DNA of 64,000 nucleotides, taken from contig DATNEY010000027.1 in assembly GCA_035606665.1 (NCBI GenBank), positions 186,001-250,000 on the forward strand, read 5' to 3'. Made by a program: the position numbers and the translations under genes. The notes under the pieces were generated by a model that saw nothing but the letters and a program-made list of their open reading frames with translations, was not told where the DNA came from and did not search any database. The number at the start of each line of letters is the position of its first letter. Position 1 is the stretch's first letter. This stretch comes from DASUGC01 sp035606665. Lineage in GTDB: Bacteria; Acidobacteriota; Vicinamibacteria; Vicinamibacterales; SCN-69-37. This document shows positions 50,362 through 58,607 of the stretch, piece after piece.

Positions 50362-51770
50362 GGCTGGCCTCGGATGATGCGCGGCGTAATGAAGATGAGC
50401 AGTTCCTGGCTTACGTTGCTGTTGGACGACCGCTTGAAGAGCCAGCCGAGCAGCGGGATGCGGCTGGCGCCCGGCGTCTTGTCCTCACTCATCGTCTCGG
50501 AGGTCTGGAGGATGCCGCCGATAGCGGTCGTGATGCCGTCGGGCACCTGGACGGAGGTTTCGGCGCGCTGGGTGTTGATCGACGGATTGCCGTTCACCGC
50601 GCGGCTGAAGTCCGGCTGACCGTTCTCCAGGATGATCTTCATGATGACGGTGTTGGCGCCGGTAATCTGCGGCGTCACCATCAGCTTCAGCGCGGCATCC
50701 TTGAACTGCACGGACACCGTGTTGTTCTGCGTCGTCTGAATCGGAATCTGGAAGCCCTGCGTGACCTGCGCTTCCTTGTTGTTCTGCGTCGTCACGCGCG
50801 GCGTGGACAGAATCTTGACCTTGCCCTGACGCTCGAGCGCCGAGATGGCCACGTCGATGCCGAACGCGCCGTTGATGGCGCCGAGCGAGAGCCCGAGCGC
50901 CGACGTGGCGCCGGTCGCCGGCATGTTGATAGCCGTGCCCGTGCGTTCCGTCGGCGTGGCGCGCGGATCCGTCGGGCCCTGCGTCACAGGACCCTGCTGC
51001 GTCACGCGGCCGCCGAGCGTCCCGCTGTTCGGGAAGCCGAGACCGGTGGTGTTGCCCAGATCGGGCGTCATGCGGCCGTTGAGGCCCCACTGCACGCCGA
51101 TTTCCTTCGCCGTGTCGCGGTTGGTCTGGATGATCTTCGCTTCGATCTCGACCTGCGGCTCGGGCTTGTCGAGGTCGGCGATGACCTTCTGGACTTCCTC
51201 GACCTGCTTCGGACTGTCCTTGATGATGAGCATGTTCGTGCGCTCATCCACATCAACCGTGCCTTCGGCACTGATGATGCGCGCCGTCTCGAGGAGCTTC
51301 TTCACTTCCGACGCCGACGCGTAGTTCAGCCGCACGCGGGCGGTGCTGAGCTCACCCGCCTGTCGGGTCACTCGGCGCTGGTCGACCTCGGCCTGCTTCT
51401 CCTTGGTCAGCGCATCGCGCGTCAGAACGCGAAGCACCGGACCCTCGATCTCGTAGGTCAGCGCGCCGCTCTTCATCACGACGTCCATGACCTGATCCCA
51501 GGGCACCTGCGTCAGCTTGAGGTCGACCGTCGCGGTCGTCGGTACGCTGACATCCAGAATGAGGTTGATGCCGCCGATCTCAGCCAGGTTGCGCAGCACC
51601 GAGCGGAGGTTGGCCGACTGGTAGTCCACATCGATCGGCGTGCCGCTCCACCGCCGCAGGCCCTGCTGGGTCTGGTCGGTCTGGGCCTGGGGCGCTTGCG
51701 CGCCCACCGTCACGAGAGTCGCCGAAATAGCGACGACCAACGTGAGCATCCACAAACGCATGTTCCTCAT
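50358..51770 (-). CDS. pilQ: type IV pilus secretin, short form
   Basis: 470 residues with a signal peptide (LTLVVAISATLVTVGAQ). A secretin/TonB short N-terminal domain (VDYQSANLRSVLRNLAEIGG), a NolW-like N1 domain (RVRLNYASASEVKKLLETAR), and the secretin barrel domain with IATIGG-like DGITTAIGGILQTSETMSEDKTPG and the terminal QELLIFITPRII. Typical PilQ is longer and starts with AMIN domains that bind peptidoglycan; these are absent here. It forms the outer-membrane pore for the pilus. Overlaps pilP by 4 nt. Confidence 0.92.
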   Translation of the reverse strand: MRNMRLWMLTLVVAISATLVTVGAQAPQAQTDQTQQGLRRWSGTPIDVDYQSANLRSVLRNLAEIGGINLILDVSVPTTATVDLKLTQVPWDQVMDVVMKSGALTYEIEGPVLRVLTRDALTKEKQAEVDQRRVTRQAGELSTARVRLNYASASEVKKLLETARIISAEGTVDVDERTNMLIIKDSPKQVEEVQKVIADLDKPEPQVEIEAKIIQTNRDTAKEIGVQWGLNGRMTPDLGNTTGLGFPNSGTLGGRVTQQGPVTQGPTDPRATPTERTGTAINMPATGATSALGLSLGAINGAFGIDVAISALERQGKVKILSTPRVTTQNNKEAQVTQGFQIPIQTTQNNTVSVQFKDAALKLMVTPQITGANTVIMKIILENGQPDFSRAVNGNPSINTQRAETSVQVPDGITTAIGGILQTSETMSEDKTPGASRIPLLGWLFKRSSNSNVSQELLIFITPRIIRGQP

Positions 51771-52228
51771 CGGATGACCTCTGCTGCGCGCATTGCCTTG
51801 CGCGTTTCCTGCGGCTTCTGTGTGTCGCCAGGCCGCGGCAAGTCGAGAAACACGACCCCCTGCGCATCGATGCGCCGGATGATCGCGTCGGCGATCCTGT
51901 CGCCTACCTTCGCAACGTATGACTGGCGGTCCGCACCCTGCAGAATCGCCATGCGGTCATCGCCCTTGCGAGAGATTCCCGTCACCACCACGTCGGCGAG
52001 CATGAAGGAAGCAAGACCGTGCGACGCGCGCGGCAGGCCTTCGCTGGCTCCCTTGGGCGGAGCGATCAGACTGACGAATGGGTCGCGGCGGCCCAGGCTG
52101 TCGTACGAGCCGGCCTCGACCGGACGGGGCGCCCCGACCTTGGTCCCGACCTGAATCTGTGCGTATGCGTTTGCGGCCGACGCGAGCGTGAGCGTGGCGG
52201 CGAACAGAACGATCTTCGTGCGGGTCAT
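51767..52228 (-). CDS. pilP: type IV pilus assembly protein PilP (non-lipoprotein variant)
   Basis: 153 residues from the ATG at 52228, overlapping pilO by 4 nt. Signal peptide with cut near ANAYAQ. The HR-domain core has RRDPFVSLIAPP and VVVTGISRKGDDRMAILQGADRQSYVAKVGDRI. Classical PilP is a lipoprotein that tethers PilN/PilO to PilQ; no lipobox cysteine is present here, so this one would be soluble or held by partners. An upstream frame to 52486 is not used since it covers pilO. Confidence 0.85.
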   Translation of the reverse strand: MTRTKIVLFAATLTLASAANAYAQIQVGTKVGAPRPVEAGSYDSLGRRDPFVSLIAPPKGASEGLPRASHGLASFMLADVVVTGISRKGDDRMAILQGADRQSYVAKVGDRIADAIIRRIDAQGVVFLDLPRPGDTQKPQETRKAMRAAEVIR

Positions 52229-52860
52229 GGCCTGCCTCCCGGCGCCTTCGCGGGCGCCGCCGGAGCTCCCGGCGTACCTGGCGCCGGCGCTGCGCCGGCT
52301 CCTTCGTGGCGGAAGACGAACGTCGTCGCCAGCGCCGTCGCGGTCACCGTGCCGCGCCCGGTGGGCTTCGACTTCGTCTTGATGTTGAGATCCGAGACCG
52401 AAATCAGCCGCGACATCGACGCGAGCCGATCGAAGAACCGGCCGAGGTCGTGGTAGCCGCCCTCGAAGCTGACCTTGATCGGCCACTCCGAGTACTGCGC
52501 CTTCGCGACGATGGCGCTGGGCTCGAACCGGGCGAGGTCGAGCGACGAGTCGCTCGCCAGCTCGTACAGGTTCCGGAGGACGTCCTGCGGATCCTTCTCT
52601 TCCGGAATCGACGCGGTCGTTTCGCGGAGGGCGATTTCGAGCGACTTCACTTCCTTCTGCAGCTGCGGCAGCTTGTCCGCAATCGCCTGGACGCGAACGA
52701 TTTCGCTCTCGAGCTTGGCCAGGTGCGCGCGGCGCGTTTCGAGTTCAGCCGCGCCCGGGCCGATGGACACCTGCCACGCGCCCGCGATCGCGAGCACGCA
52801 CAGGAGCCCGAAAACGATCATTTGGGCGCGCTGCGACAGTTCGTGGAAACTCTTGGCCAT
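52225..52860 (-). CDS. pilO: type IV pilus inner-membrane protein PilO
   Basis: 211 residues: one N-terminal membrane helix (MIVFGLLCVLAIAGAW), a coiled-coil stretch (ETRRAHLAKLESEIVRVQAI), and a ferredoxin-like periplasmic domain (WPIKVSFEGGYHDLGRFFDR, then SMSRLISVSDLNI). The last ~30 residues are Ala/Pro-rich. It pairs with PilN in the alignment complex. Two nt separate it from pilN, and its stop is overlapped by pilP. Confidence 0.9.
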   Translation of the reverse strand: MAKSFHELSQRAQMIVFGLLCVLAIAGAWQVSIGPGAAELETRRAHLAKLESEIVRVQAIADKLPQLQKEVKSLEIALRETTASIPEEKDPQDVLRNLYELASDSSLDLARFEPSAIVAKAQYSEWPIKVSFEGGYHDLGRFFDRLASMSRLISVSDLNIKTKSKPTGRGTVTATALATTFVFRHEGAGAAPAPGTPGAPAAPAKAPGGRP

Positions 52861-52862
52861 GA

Positions 52863-53480
52863 CTAAGCTCCCGGCCTTCCTGCCACAGTGGCACCGGCGG
52901 CGCCGGTCGCCGGCACGGCAGGACCGGCGGCGGGTTCGGCTTTCAGCACGAACCGGATGACGTTCGCCTGGTCAACGGCTTCCATCATCGTGGTGACGAT
53001 CTCGACCGGCATCTTGAAAAAGCCGGACACCTGGAGGGCCTGCGCGAAGTCGGTGATTGACGTGTGCGACATCGCGCGGCCTTCGATCTGGACCGTCGAT
53101 GCCGTCTGCTTGATTTCGAGGAGCCACAGACCGTCGGTCATGGACTCGTTCATGAGGTCGAGCATGCGCACGGGCGCGTGCTTCGCCGACCGGAGCCGTT
53201 CGATGAGCGAGATGCGCTCTTCGAGCTCGGCCTTGTGCTGGCGCGCAGACTCGAGCAGCTTCATCGCGTCCTTGAGCTGCTCAAGGCGGGTCTCGGCCGT
53301 GGTGATGCCCGTTTCCGTGGCGGCGCGCTGCTGATTGATGTAGTACCACCAGCCGCCGACGCCGAGGCCGGTGACGAGCAGCATCGTGAGCCCGATCATC
53401 GCGGGCCGCTGCTCCTTGGACACCAGCACCCGCGGCTGCGACGCCCCGGGGCTCGTGACGAGAAGATTGACTCTGATCAT
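52863..53480 (-). CDS. pilN: type IV pilus inner-membrane protein PilN
   Basis: 205 residues. The N-terminal cytoplasmic motif MIRVNLLVTSPG is the conserved piece that PilM binds (consensus I-N-L-L). One membrane helix follows (MIGLTMLLVTGLGVGGWWYY), then a coiled-coil (LKDAMKLLESARQHKAELEE) and a ferredoxin-like fold (LLEIKQTASTVQIEGRAMSH). It ends in an Ala/Pro/Gly-rich tail. Overlaps pilM by 4 nt. Confidence 0.92.
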   Translation of the reverse strand: MIRVNLLVTSPGASQPRVLVSKEQRPAMIGLTMLLVTGLGVGGWWYYINQQRAATETGITTAETRLEQLKDAMKLLESARQHKAELEERISLIERLRSAKHAPVRMLDLMNESMTDGLWLLEIKQTASTVQIEGRAMSHTSITDFAQALQVSGFFKMPVEIVTTMMEAVDQANVIRFVLKAEPAAGPAVPATGAAGATVAGRPGA

Positions 53481-54577
53481 CGGTCGCCTTCTTTCCGCAT
53501 CGCCAAGCCCACAGCGACGGCGTAGGACGGGCCCACCGACTCCGCGCCAGTCGCGCGTGCCGACTTGGTCACGCGCCGGAACGGATCGAAGACGTCAACC
53601 GGCGCGCCGAACTCGCTGGCCAGCAGGTCCACGAGGCCCACGGCTTCCCAGGCGCCGCCTGACAGGACGACACGGCTGAGACGGTCGATTGGCGACGTGG
53701 CGCGATAGAAGTCCACGGTCTTGCGAACCTCGAGCACCAACTGCGCGCTCGAATCGCGGAGGACCGTAGCCACCTGGTCGGCGCCGACGCCGGCCGGGTA
53801 CTGCCCGTGCAACATCCGCCGCGCGGCGAGTTCATCGACGCCCGTCGGACCGAATTCCTTGAGCAGCGCATCCAGATGCACCTGGCCGCCGACCGAGATG
53901 TCGCGCGTGAAGATGGGCTCGCCGCGCTCGAGCAGGCAGATCACGGTCATGCTGCGGCCGACGTGAATCAGCGCCGTCAGCGGATCCGTCCGCTCCGGGT
54001 AGTTCATCTGATACGCGTTCGCGAGCGCGAAGGCTTCGACGTCGATCACGACGGGGCGCCGCCCGGACTGCGCGATGACGCCTGCGCGATCCTCGATGCG
54101 ATCCTTGCGCGCGGCGACGAGCAGCACGTCGAGGCCGGCCTTGTCTTCGGCGTCCTTGTCGGCTGCCTTGTCTTTCTTTTCCGGCACCGCGGAACCGACG
54201 ACCTGGTAGTCGAGCTGGACCTCGGTGAGGTCGAAGGGAATGTACTGCTCGGCTTCCCAGGGAATCGCTTCCGCCAGCTCCGCCTGGCTCATTGCCGGAA
54301 GCGCGAGGCGCTTCACGATGACGGCATGGCCGGAGAGTGCGCTCGCAACCGTAGCGCGACGCACTTTCATGGAGTCGAGCAACTGACTGACCGTATCGCT
54401 GACGAGGGCGGGGTCCGCGACCGCACCGTCCTGCATCGATCCGTCAGGCAACGGCGCTTCACCGGCAGCGACGAGCGACCAGCCGCTTCGGCCTTTGCGA
54501 AGGCTCACGGCTTTGACCGCACTCGAACCGATGTCCACGCCAACAGTGGAGGGTCGAAGGAACGAACCGACGTTCAT
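53477..54577 (-). CDS. pilM: type IV pilus assembly ATPase-fold protein PilM
   Basis: 366 residues, actin/FtsA fold. Phosphate 1 region TVGVDIGSSAVKAVSLRKG, later ALIHVGRSMTVICLLERG and VVLSGGAWEAVGLVDLLAS for the second nucleotide-binding half. A short acidic-basic insert (PEKKDKAADKDAEDKAG) is present near residue 130. PilM sits in the cytoplasm and binds PilN's first residues. It is the first gene of the pilMNOPQ set; its own promoter must lie in the 54578-54785 region. Confidence 0.93.
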   Translation of the reverse strand: MNVGSFLRPSTVGVDIGSSAVKAVSLRKGRSGWSLVAAGEAPLPDGSMQDGAVADPALVSDTVSQLLDSMKVRRATVASALSGHAVIVKRLALPAMSQAELAEAIPWEAEQYIPFDLTEVQLDYQVVGSAVPEKKDKAADKDAEDKAGLDVLLVAARKDRIEDRAGVIAQSGRRPVVIDVEAFALANAYQMNYPERTDPLTALIHVGRSMTVICLLERGEPIFTRDISVGGQVHLDALLKEFGPTGVDELAARRMLHGQYPAGVGADQVATVLRDSSAQLVLEVRKTVDFYRATSPIDRLSRVVLSGGAWEAVGLVDLLASEFGAPVDVFDPFRRVTKSARATGAESVGPSYAVAVGLAMRKEGDR

Positions 54578-54918
54578 AGCAATGCCCTGTATCGCAAGGC
54601 TGATGCCAAGGCTGAATCAGGCGTTGAATCCCTCAGATTCCTGCTATCCAGCCTCTGGCAGGGTTGGCAAACCCTCAAGGAAATCGACGGTTGTGACAGG
54701 AACTTACCCTTCTGTAAGCCTCTCCTCGCCCAGCCGCCGCATAGCGAGTCGTTAGCGGTTCTCCAATGCGCCTGTAGCCTCGGAATTGACTTTTTTCCAA
54801 GGCATCTCTATGATTTTGGTTTGCCGATCGCGTGATTCGGCCTGCTGGATGGGTCTCCTGAGCGGGTGCCCCCGCAAGCTCAAACAGCAAGAACTTAAGG
54901 AAAGTCAGAGACGACTGG
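54578..54918. other. divergent regulatory region between pilM and rplM
   Basis: 340 bases without a gene. It holds a strong plus-strand promoter (54786-54814), a GC-rich mini-hairpin in the rplM leader (arms GCGGG/CCCGC at 54862-54875) and AAGGAAAG, a weak ribosome-binding sequence about 15-20 nt ahead of the rplM ATG. A promoter for the pilus operon on the minus strand must also be here, but none is clear. Confidence 0.55.
54786..54814 (+). promoter_or_regulatory. sigma70-type promoter of the ribosomal protein operon
   Basis: TTGACT at 54786-54791, exactly 17 nt of spacer, then TATGAT at 54809-54814. Both hexamers match 5 of 6 positions of the consensus. Transcription would begin near 54821, giving a leader of about 97 nt before the rplM ATG. 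Confidence 0.75.
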
Positions 54919-55350
54919 ATGAGTACGAAGAGCTCCGCTGCCCGTGAAAGTGATCGGCAGTGGCACATCATTGACGCGAATGGTCAAGTGCTCGGCCGCA
55001 TTGCGAGCCGCGCAGCACGCCTGCTTCAGGGCAAGCACAAGCCGACGTGGGCGCCGTTTTTGGATCAGGGCGATCACGTCGTCGTGATCAACGCCGCCAC
55101 CGTGCGCCTGACCGGACGCAAGGAAGAACAGAAGATCTATCGCCAGCACTCCGGCTACGAAGGCGGACTTCGCGAGGAACGCGCGAAGATCGTACGCGCG
55201 AAGCGCCCGGTGAAGCTCGTCGAGGACGCCGTGCACGGCATGCTGCCGAAGACGAAGCTCGGCGAGGCGATGTACCGCAAACTCAAGGTCTACGCCGGGG
55301 GCGAACATCCGCACGCCGCGCAGAAGCCGAATAAACTCGAGGTCGCGTAA
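54919..55350 (+). CDS. rplM: 50S ribosomal protein L13
   Basis: 143 residues, the normal size. Conserved stretches: RQWHIIDANGQVLGRIASRAARLLQGK, and HAVHGMLPKTKLGEAMYRKLKVYAG (here in DAVHGMLPKTKLG). It is an early assembly protein of the large subunit. First gene of the rplM-rpsI-rpsB run. The upstream leader carries a small hairpin. Start ATG 54919 has a weak ribosome-binding site. Confidence 0.97.
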   Translation: MSTKSSAARESDRQWHIIDANGQVLGRIASRAARLLQGKHKPTWAPFLDQGDHVVVINAATVRLTGRKEEQKIYRQHSGYEGGLREERAKIVRAKRPVKLVEDAVHGMLPKTKLGEAMYRKLKVYAGGEHPHAAQKPNKLEVA

Positions 55351-55352
55351 CT

Positions 55353-55745
<393 letters not shown>

Positions 55746-55785
55746 CCGGCGAAGAGGCTGTCGATATGAGTATGAGGAAGGCTCA

Positions 55786-56541
55786 GTGAGCTTGAACGCG
55801 ATCCCGATGAAAGATCTGTTGGAGGCCGGCGTACACTTCGGCCACCAGACCAAGCGCTGGAACCCGAAGATGAAGCCGTACATCTTCGGCGAGAGAAACG
55901 GGATCTACATCCTGGACCTCGGCCGGACCGCCAAGCTCTACCGCGAGGCCGCTGACTTCCTCTCGAACATCACTTCGCAGGGTGGCACCGTACTGTTCGT
56001 CGGCACGAAGCGTCAGGCGCAGGACGCGATCGCGGAAGAGGCGCAGCGCTGCGGCATGTTCTTCGTCAACCAGCGCTGGCTGGGTGGTCTGCTCACGAAC
56101 TTCTCCACGATTCAGCGCTCACTGGCCCGCTTGCGCGAGCTCGAGGCAATGGCGACCGACGGCCGCATGGACATGCTGTCGAAGAAAGAAATCGCCCGGT
56201 TCGAAAAGGAACGCCGCAAGCTGGCCAAGAACCTCGACGGCATCCGCGGGATGAGCCGCCTGCCGGACGCCGTTTTCGTGGTCGACACCAAGCACGAGCA
56301 GATCGCCGTCGACGAGGCGCGCAAGCTCAAGATTCCGGTCATCGGAGTCGTCGACACGAACTGCGATCCGGACGAGGTCGACTACGTGATTCCGGGCAAC
56401 GACGACGCGCTTCGCTCGATCCGGTTGTTTGCGGCAGGCATCGCCGACGCCGTCCTGAACGGCCGGGGCATCGCAGAAGCGGCCACGTCTGAAGCGGCCG
56501 ACGCGAAGAACCGCACGCAGCCGTCGCCGGCCGCTGTCTAG
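55786..56541 (+). CDS. rpsB: 30S ribosomal protein S2
   Basis: 251 residues. MKDLLEAGVHFGHQTKRWNPKMKP, then GGTVLFVGTKRQAQDAI, NQRWLGGLLTNFSTI, and VVDTKHEQIAVDEARKLKIP. The start GTG precedes the MKDLLEAG motif by seven residues; an ATG at 55807 is a possible alternative. The last ~20 residues are Ala-rich and variable. It precedes tsf as in most bacteria, with a 20-bp perfect palindrome between them. Confidence 0.95.
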   Translation: MSLNAIPMKDLLEAGVHFGHQTKRWNPKMKPYIFGERNGIYILDLGRTAKLYREAADFLSNITSQGGTVLFVGTKRQAQDAIAEEAQRCGMFFVNQRWLGGLLTNFSTIQRSLARLRELEAMATDGRMDMLSKKEIARFEKERRKLAKNLDGIRGMSRLPDAVFVVDTKHEQIAVDEARKLKIPVIGVVDTNCDPDEVDYVIPGNDDALRSIRLFAAGIADAVLNGRGIAEAATSEAADAKNRTQPSPAAV

Positions 56542-56594
56542 GACCTCGGGAGTCGTTTCTCCCACAATTCACCTGAGAAACGACTCCCGAGGTC
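56542..56594 (+). terminator. perfect 20-bp palindrome between rpsB and tsf
   Basis: Arms gacctcgggagtcgtttctc (56542-56561) and its exact reverse complement (56575-56594) with a 13-nt loop. It begins directly at the rpsB stop codon. No T tract follows, so it could be a transcript stabiliser or a weak terminator that lowers tsf expression. A related element lies at 28572-28612. Confidence 0.7.
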
Positions 56595-56610
56595 GTATCG
56601 AGGAACTCTT

Positions 56611-57216
56611 ATGTCTACGGAAATCTCCGCCAAGCTCGTCAAACAGCTCCGCGACGCCACAGGCGTCGGCATGATGGAATGCAAGGCCGCCCTCCAGGAG
56701 GCCAATGGCGACATCGAACAGGCGACGCTGATCCTGCGCAAGCGCGGGCTGGCGCAGGCCGCCAAGAAAGCCGGCCGGGCCACCAGCCAGGGGCTCATCG
56801 GTTCGTACATCCACATGGGCGGCACGATCGGCGTGCTGGTGGAGCTGAACTGCGAGTCGGACTTTGTTGCGAAGACCGAGGACTTTCAGAACCTGCTTCG
56901 CGAGATCGCGCTGCAGGTGGCCGCGGCCAATCCGCAGTATGTCAGCCGCGAACAGATTCCCGCGGATGTCATCGAGCGTGAGAAGTCTGTCTACCGCAGC
57001 CAGATGGAGAACTCGGGCAAGCCGGCGCAGGTCATCGAAAAGATCATCGAGGGCAAGCTCGGCGCCTTCTACGAGCAGGTGTGCCTCGTCGACCAGCTGT
57101 CGATTCGCGAATCGAAGCAGACGGTGAACGTGATGCTCCAGGCGGCGATTGCCAAGCTCGGCGAGAACATCAGCGTCGCGCGCTTCGTGCGCTTCAAGGT
57201 TGGCGAAGCCCGCTGA
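56611..57216 (+). CDS. tsf: elongation factor Ts (short form)
   Basis: 201 residues. UBA-like N-terminus with VKQLRDATGVGMMECKAALQEANGD, then ETS domain region GTIGVLVELNCESDFVAKTEDF and EKIIEGKLGAFYEQVCL. It reloads EF-Tu with GTP. Only one full dimerisation domain is present, as in thermophile-like short forms (about 200 residues) rather than the 280-residue E. coli form. It follows the palindrome after rpsB. The last 17 bases of the gene recur 14 nt after the stop. Confidence 0.95.
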   Translation: MSTEISAKLVKQLRDATGVGMMECKAALQEANGDIEQATLILRKRGLAQAAKKAGRATSQGLIGSYIHMGGTIGVLVELNCESDFVAKTEDFQNLLREIALQVAAANPQYVSREQIPADVIEREKSVYRSQMENSGKPAQVIEKIIEGKLGAFYEQVCLVDQLSIRESKQTVNVMLQAAIAKLGENISVARFVRFKVGEAR

Positions 57217-57245
57217 CGCGGCTTCGATGGTTGGCGAAGCCCGCT
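57198..57245. repeat. 17-nt duplication at the 3' end of tsf
   Basis: ggttggcgaagcccgct occurs at 57198-57214 (inside tsf) and again at 57229-57245, the second time with cgctag in place of cgctga. The copy between them also forms a CGAAGCC/GGCTTCG hairpin. Confidence 0.7.
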
Positions 57246-57274
57246 AGCGATCAGGACCATTCAGTTCCCCGGGA

Positions 57275-57280
57275 TATAAT
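57275..57280 (+). promoter_or_regulatory. TATAAT element just ahead of pyrH
   Basis: A perfect -10 hexamer 9 nt before the pyrH GTG. If used, the transcript would start at or next to the GTG (leaderless). No -35 at the right spacing and no ribosome-binding sequence are visible. Confidence 0.4.
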
Positions 57281-57289
57281 TCCCAGCCG

Positions 57290-58006
57290 GTGTCTGTCCC
57301 CGTCTATTCGCGCGTACTACTGAAGCTCTCCGGCGAGGCCCTCATGGGCGAACAGGCGTTCGGCATCGATCCTGCCGTCGCCACGCGGGTCGCGAACGAA
57401 ATCGCCGAGATCCAGAAGCTCGGCATTCAGGTCTCCATTGTCATCGGCGGCGGCAACCTGTTCCGCGGCCTCGCCGCGAGCGCCCGCGGCATGGAACGAT
57501 CCACCGCCGATCACATGGGCATGCTGGCGACCGTCATCAACGCCCTGGCCCTCCAGGACGCGCTCGAACAGGTCGGCGTCACAACGCGCGTCATCAGCGC
57601 CATCGAAATGCGCGCGGTCGCCGAGCCGTTCATCCGGCGGCGGGCACTGCGCCATCTCGAAAAGGGCCGCGTCGTCGTCTTCGCGGCCGGGACCGGAAAC
57701 CCCTATTTCACAACGGATACGGCGGCGGCTCTGCGGGCGAACGAGATGCGCTGCGAGGTCATCCTCAAGGGCACCAAGGTGGATGGTATCTACAGCGCGG
57801 ACCCGGTGATCCACAAAGACGCGACCAGGTACGAGACGATTTCGTACCTCCAGGTCATTGAGCAACGGCTGTCCGTCATGGACACGACTGCTATTACGCT
57901 CTGCATGGACAACAAACTGCCGATCGTGGTCTTCAAGCTCCGGGAAGCGGGCAACCTCCGCCGCGTCATCATGGGCGAACCCGTCGGGACGACGGTCAAG
58001 GCGTAA
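57290..58006 (+). CDS. pyrH: uridylate kinase
   Basis: 238 residues. Amino-acid-kinase fold with YSRVLLKLSGEALMGEQAFG, SIVIGGGNLFRGLAAS, and GTGNPYFTTDTAAALRANE. UMP to UDP, regulated by GTP and UTP in the family. Start GTG at 57290; upstream there is no ribosome-binding sequence. Order tsf-pyrH-frr is the standard bacterial one. Confidence 0.95.
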   Translation: MSVPVYSRVLLKLSGEALMGEQAFGIDPAVATRVANEIAEIQKLGIQVSIVIGGGNLFRGLAASARGMERSTADHMGMLATVINALALQDALEQVGVTTRVISAIEMRAVAEPFIRRRALRHLEKGRVVVFAAGTGNPYFTTDTAAALRANEMRCEVILKGTKVDGIYSADPVIHKDATRYETISYLQVIEQRLSVMDTTAITLCMDNKLPIVVFKLREAGNLRRVIMGEPVGTTVKA

Positions 58007-58037
58007 GGCGGATTCCTCACGAGTCAGAGGGAGTGCA

Positions 58038-58607
58038 ATGGACGTCAACGATCTCAAGAGCCTGAACGCGGAAGTCAAGAAACGCATGGACGGTGCGATT
58101 GAGCACTTGCGCAAGGAACTGAGCGGCCTCAGGACCGGCCGCGCGAACGTGGCGCTTCTCGATCCCGTGCACGTCGAGGCATACGGCACGCTGGTGCCCC
58201 TCAATCAGGTGGCGAGCCTCTCAGTGCCGGAGCCTACCCTGATCGTCGCGCAGCCCTTCGATCCTTCACTGATGGGCGCCATCGAACGCGGCATTACCAA
58301 GGCCAACCTCGGTCTCAACCCGGCGAATGACGGCAAGGTCGTGCGGGTCCCCATCCCATCGCTCACCGAAGACCGGCGCAAGGAAATGTCCCGCCTCGTG
58401 CACAAGTACGCCGAGGACGGCCGGAATTCCGTTCGCCAAGTCCGCCGCGATGCCAACGACCGGCTGAAGAAGCTTCTGAAAGAACACAAGATCTCGGAAG
58501 ACGACGAACGGCGTTCGCTCGACGAGGTGCAGAAGATCACGGATCAGCACGTCGGCCTGATCGACGACATCCAGAAGAAGAAGGACCAGGAGCTCCTCGG
58601 ACGCTAG
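58038..58607 (+). CDS. frr: ribosome recycling factor
   Basis: 189 residues, the normal size. HLRKELSGLRTGRANVALLD, then VPIPSLTEDRRKEMSRLVHKYAEDGRNSVRQVRRDAN in the tRNA-like long helix, ending KKKDQELLGR. It splits ribosomes after termination together with EF-G. ATG 58038 with AGAGGGAG about 6 nt upstream; a longer frame back to 57858 overlaps pyrH and is not real. Stop is immediately followed by the thrC ATG. Confidence 0.96.
   Translation: MDVNDLKSLNAEVKKRMDGAIEHLRKELSGLRTGRANVALLDPVHVEAYGTLVPLNQVASLSVPEPTLIVAQPFDPSLMGAIERGITKANLGLNPANDGKVVRVPIPSLTEDRRKEMSRLVHKYAEDGRNSVRQVRRDANDRLKKLLKEHKISEDDERRSLDEVQKITDQHVGLIDDIQKKKDQELLGR

Noticed and set aside
57858..58037. N-terminal extension of frr
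   Set aside because: It is a shadow of the end of pyrH; the ATG at 58038 has a ribosome-binding site and gives the standard length.
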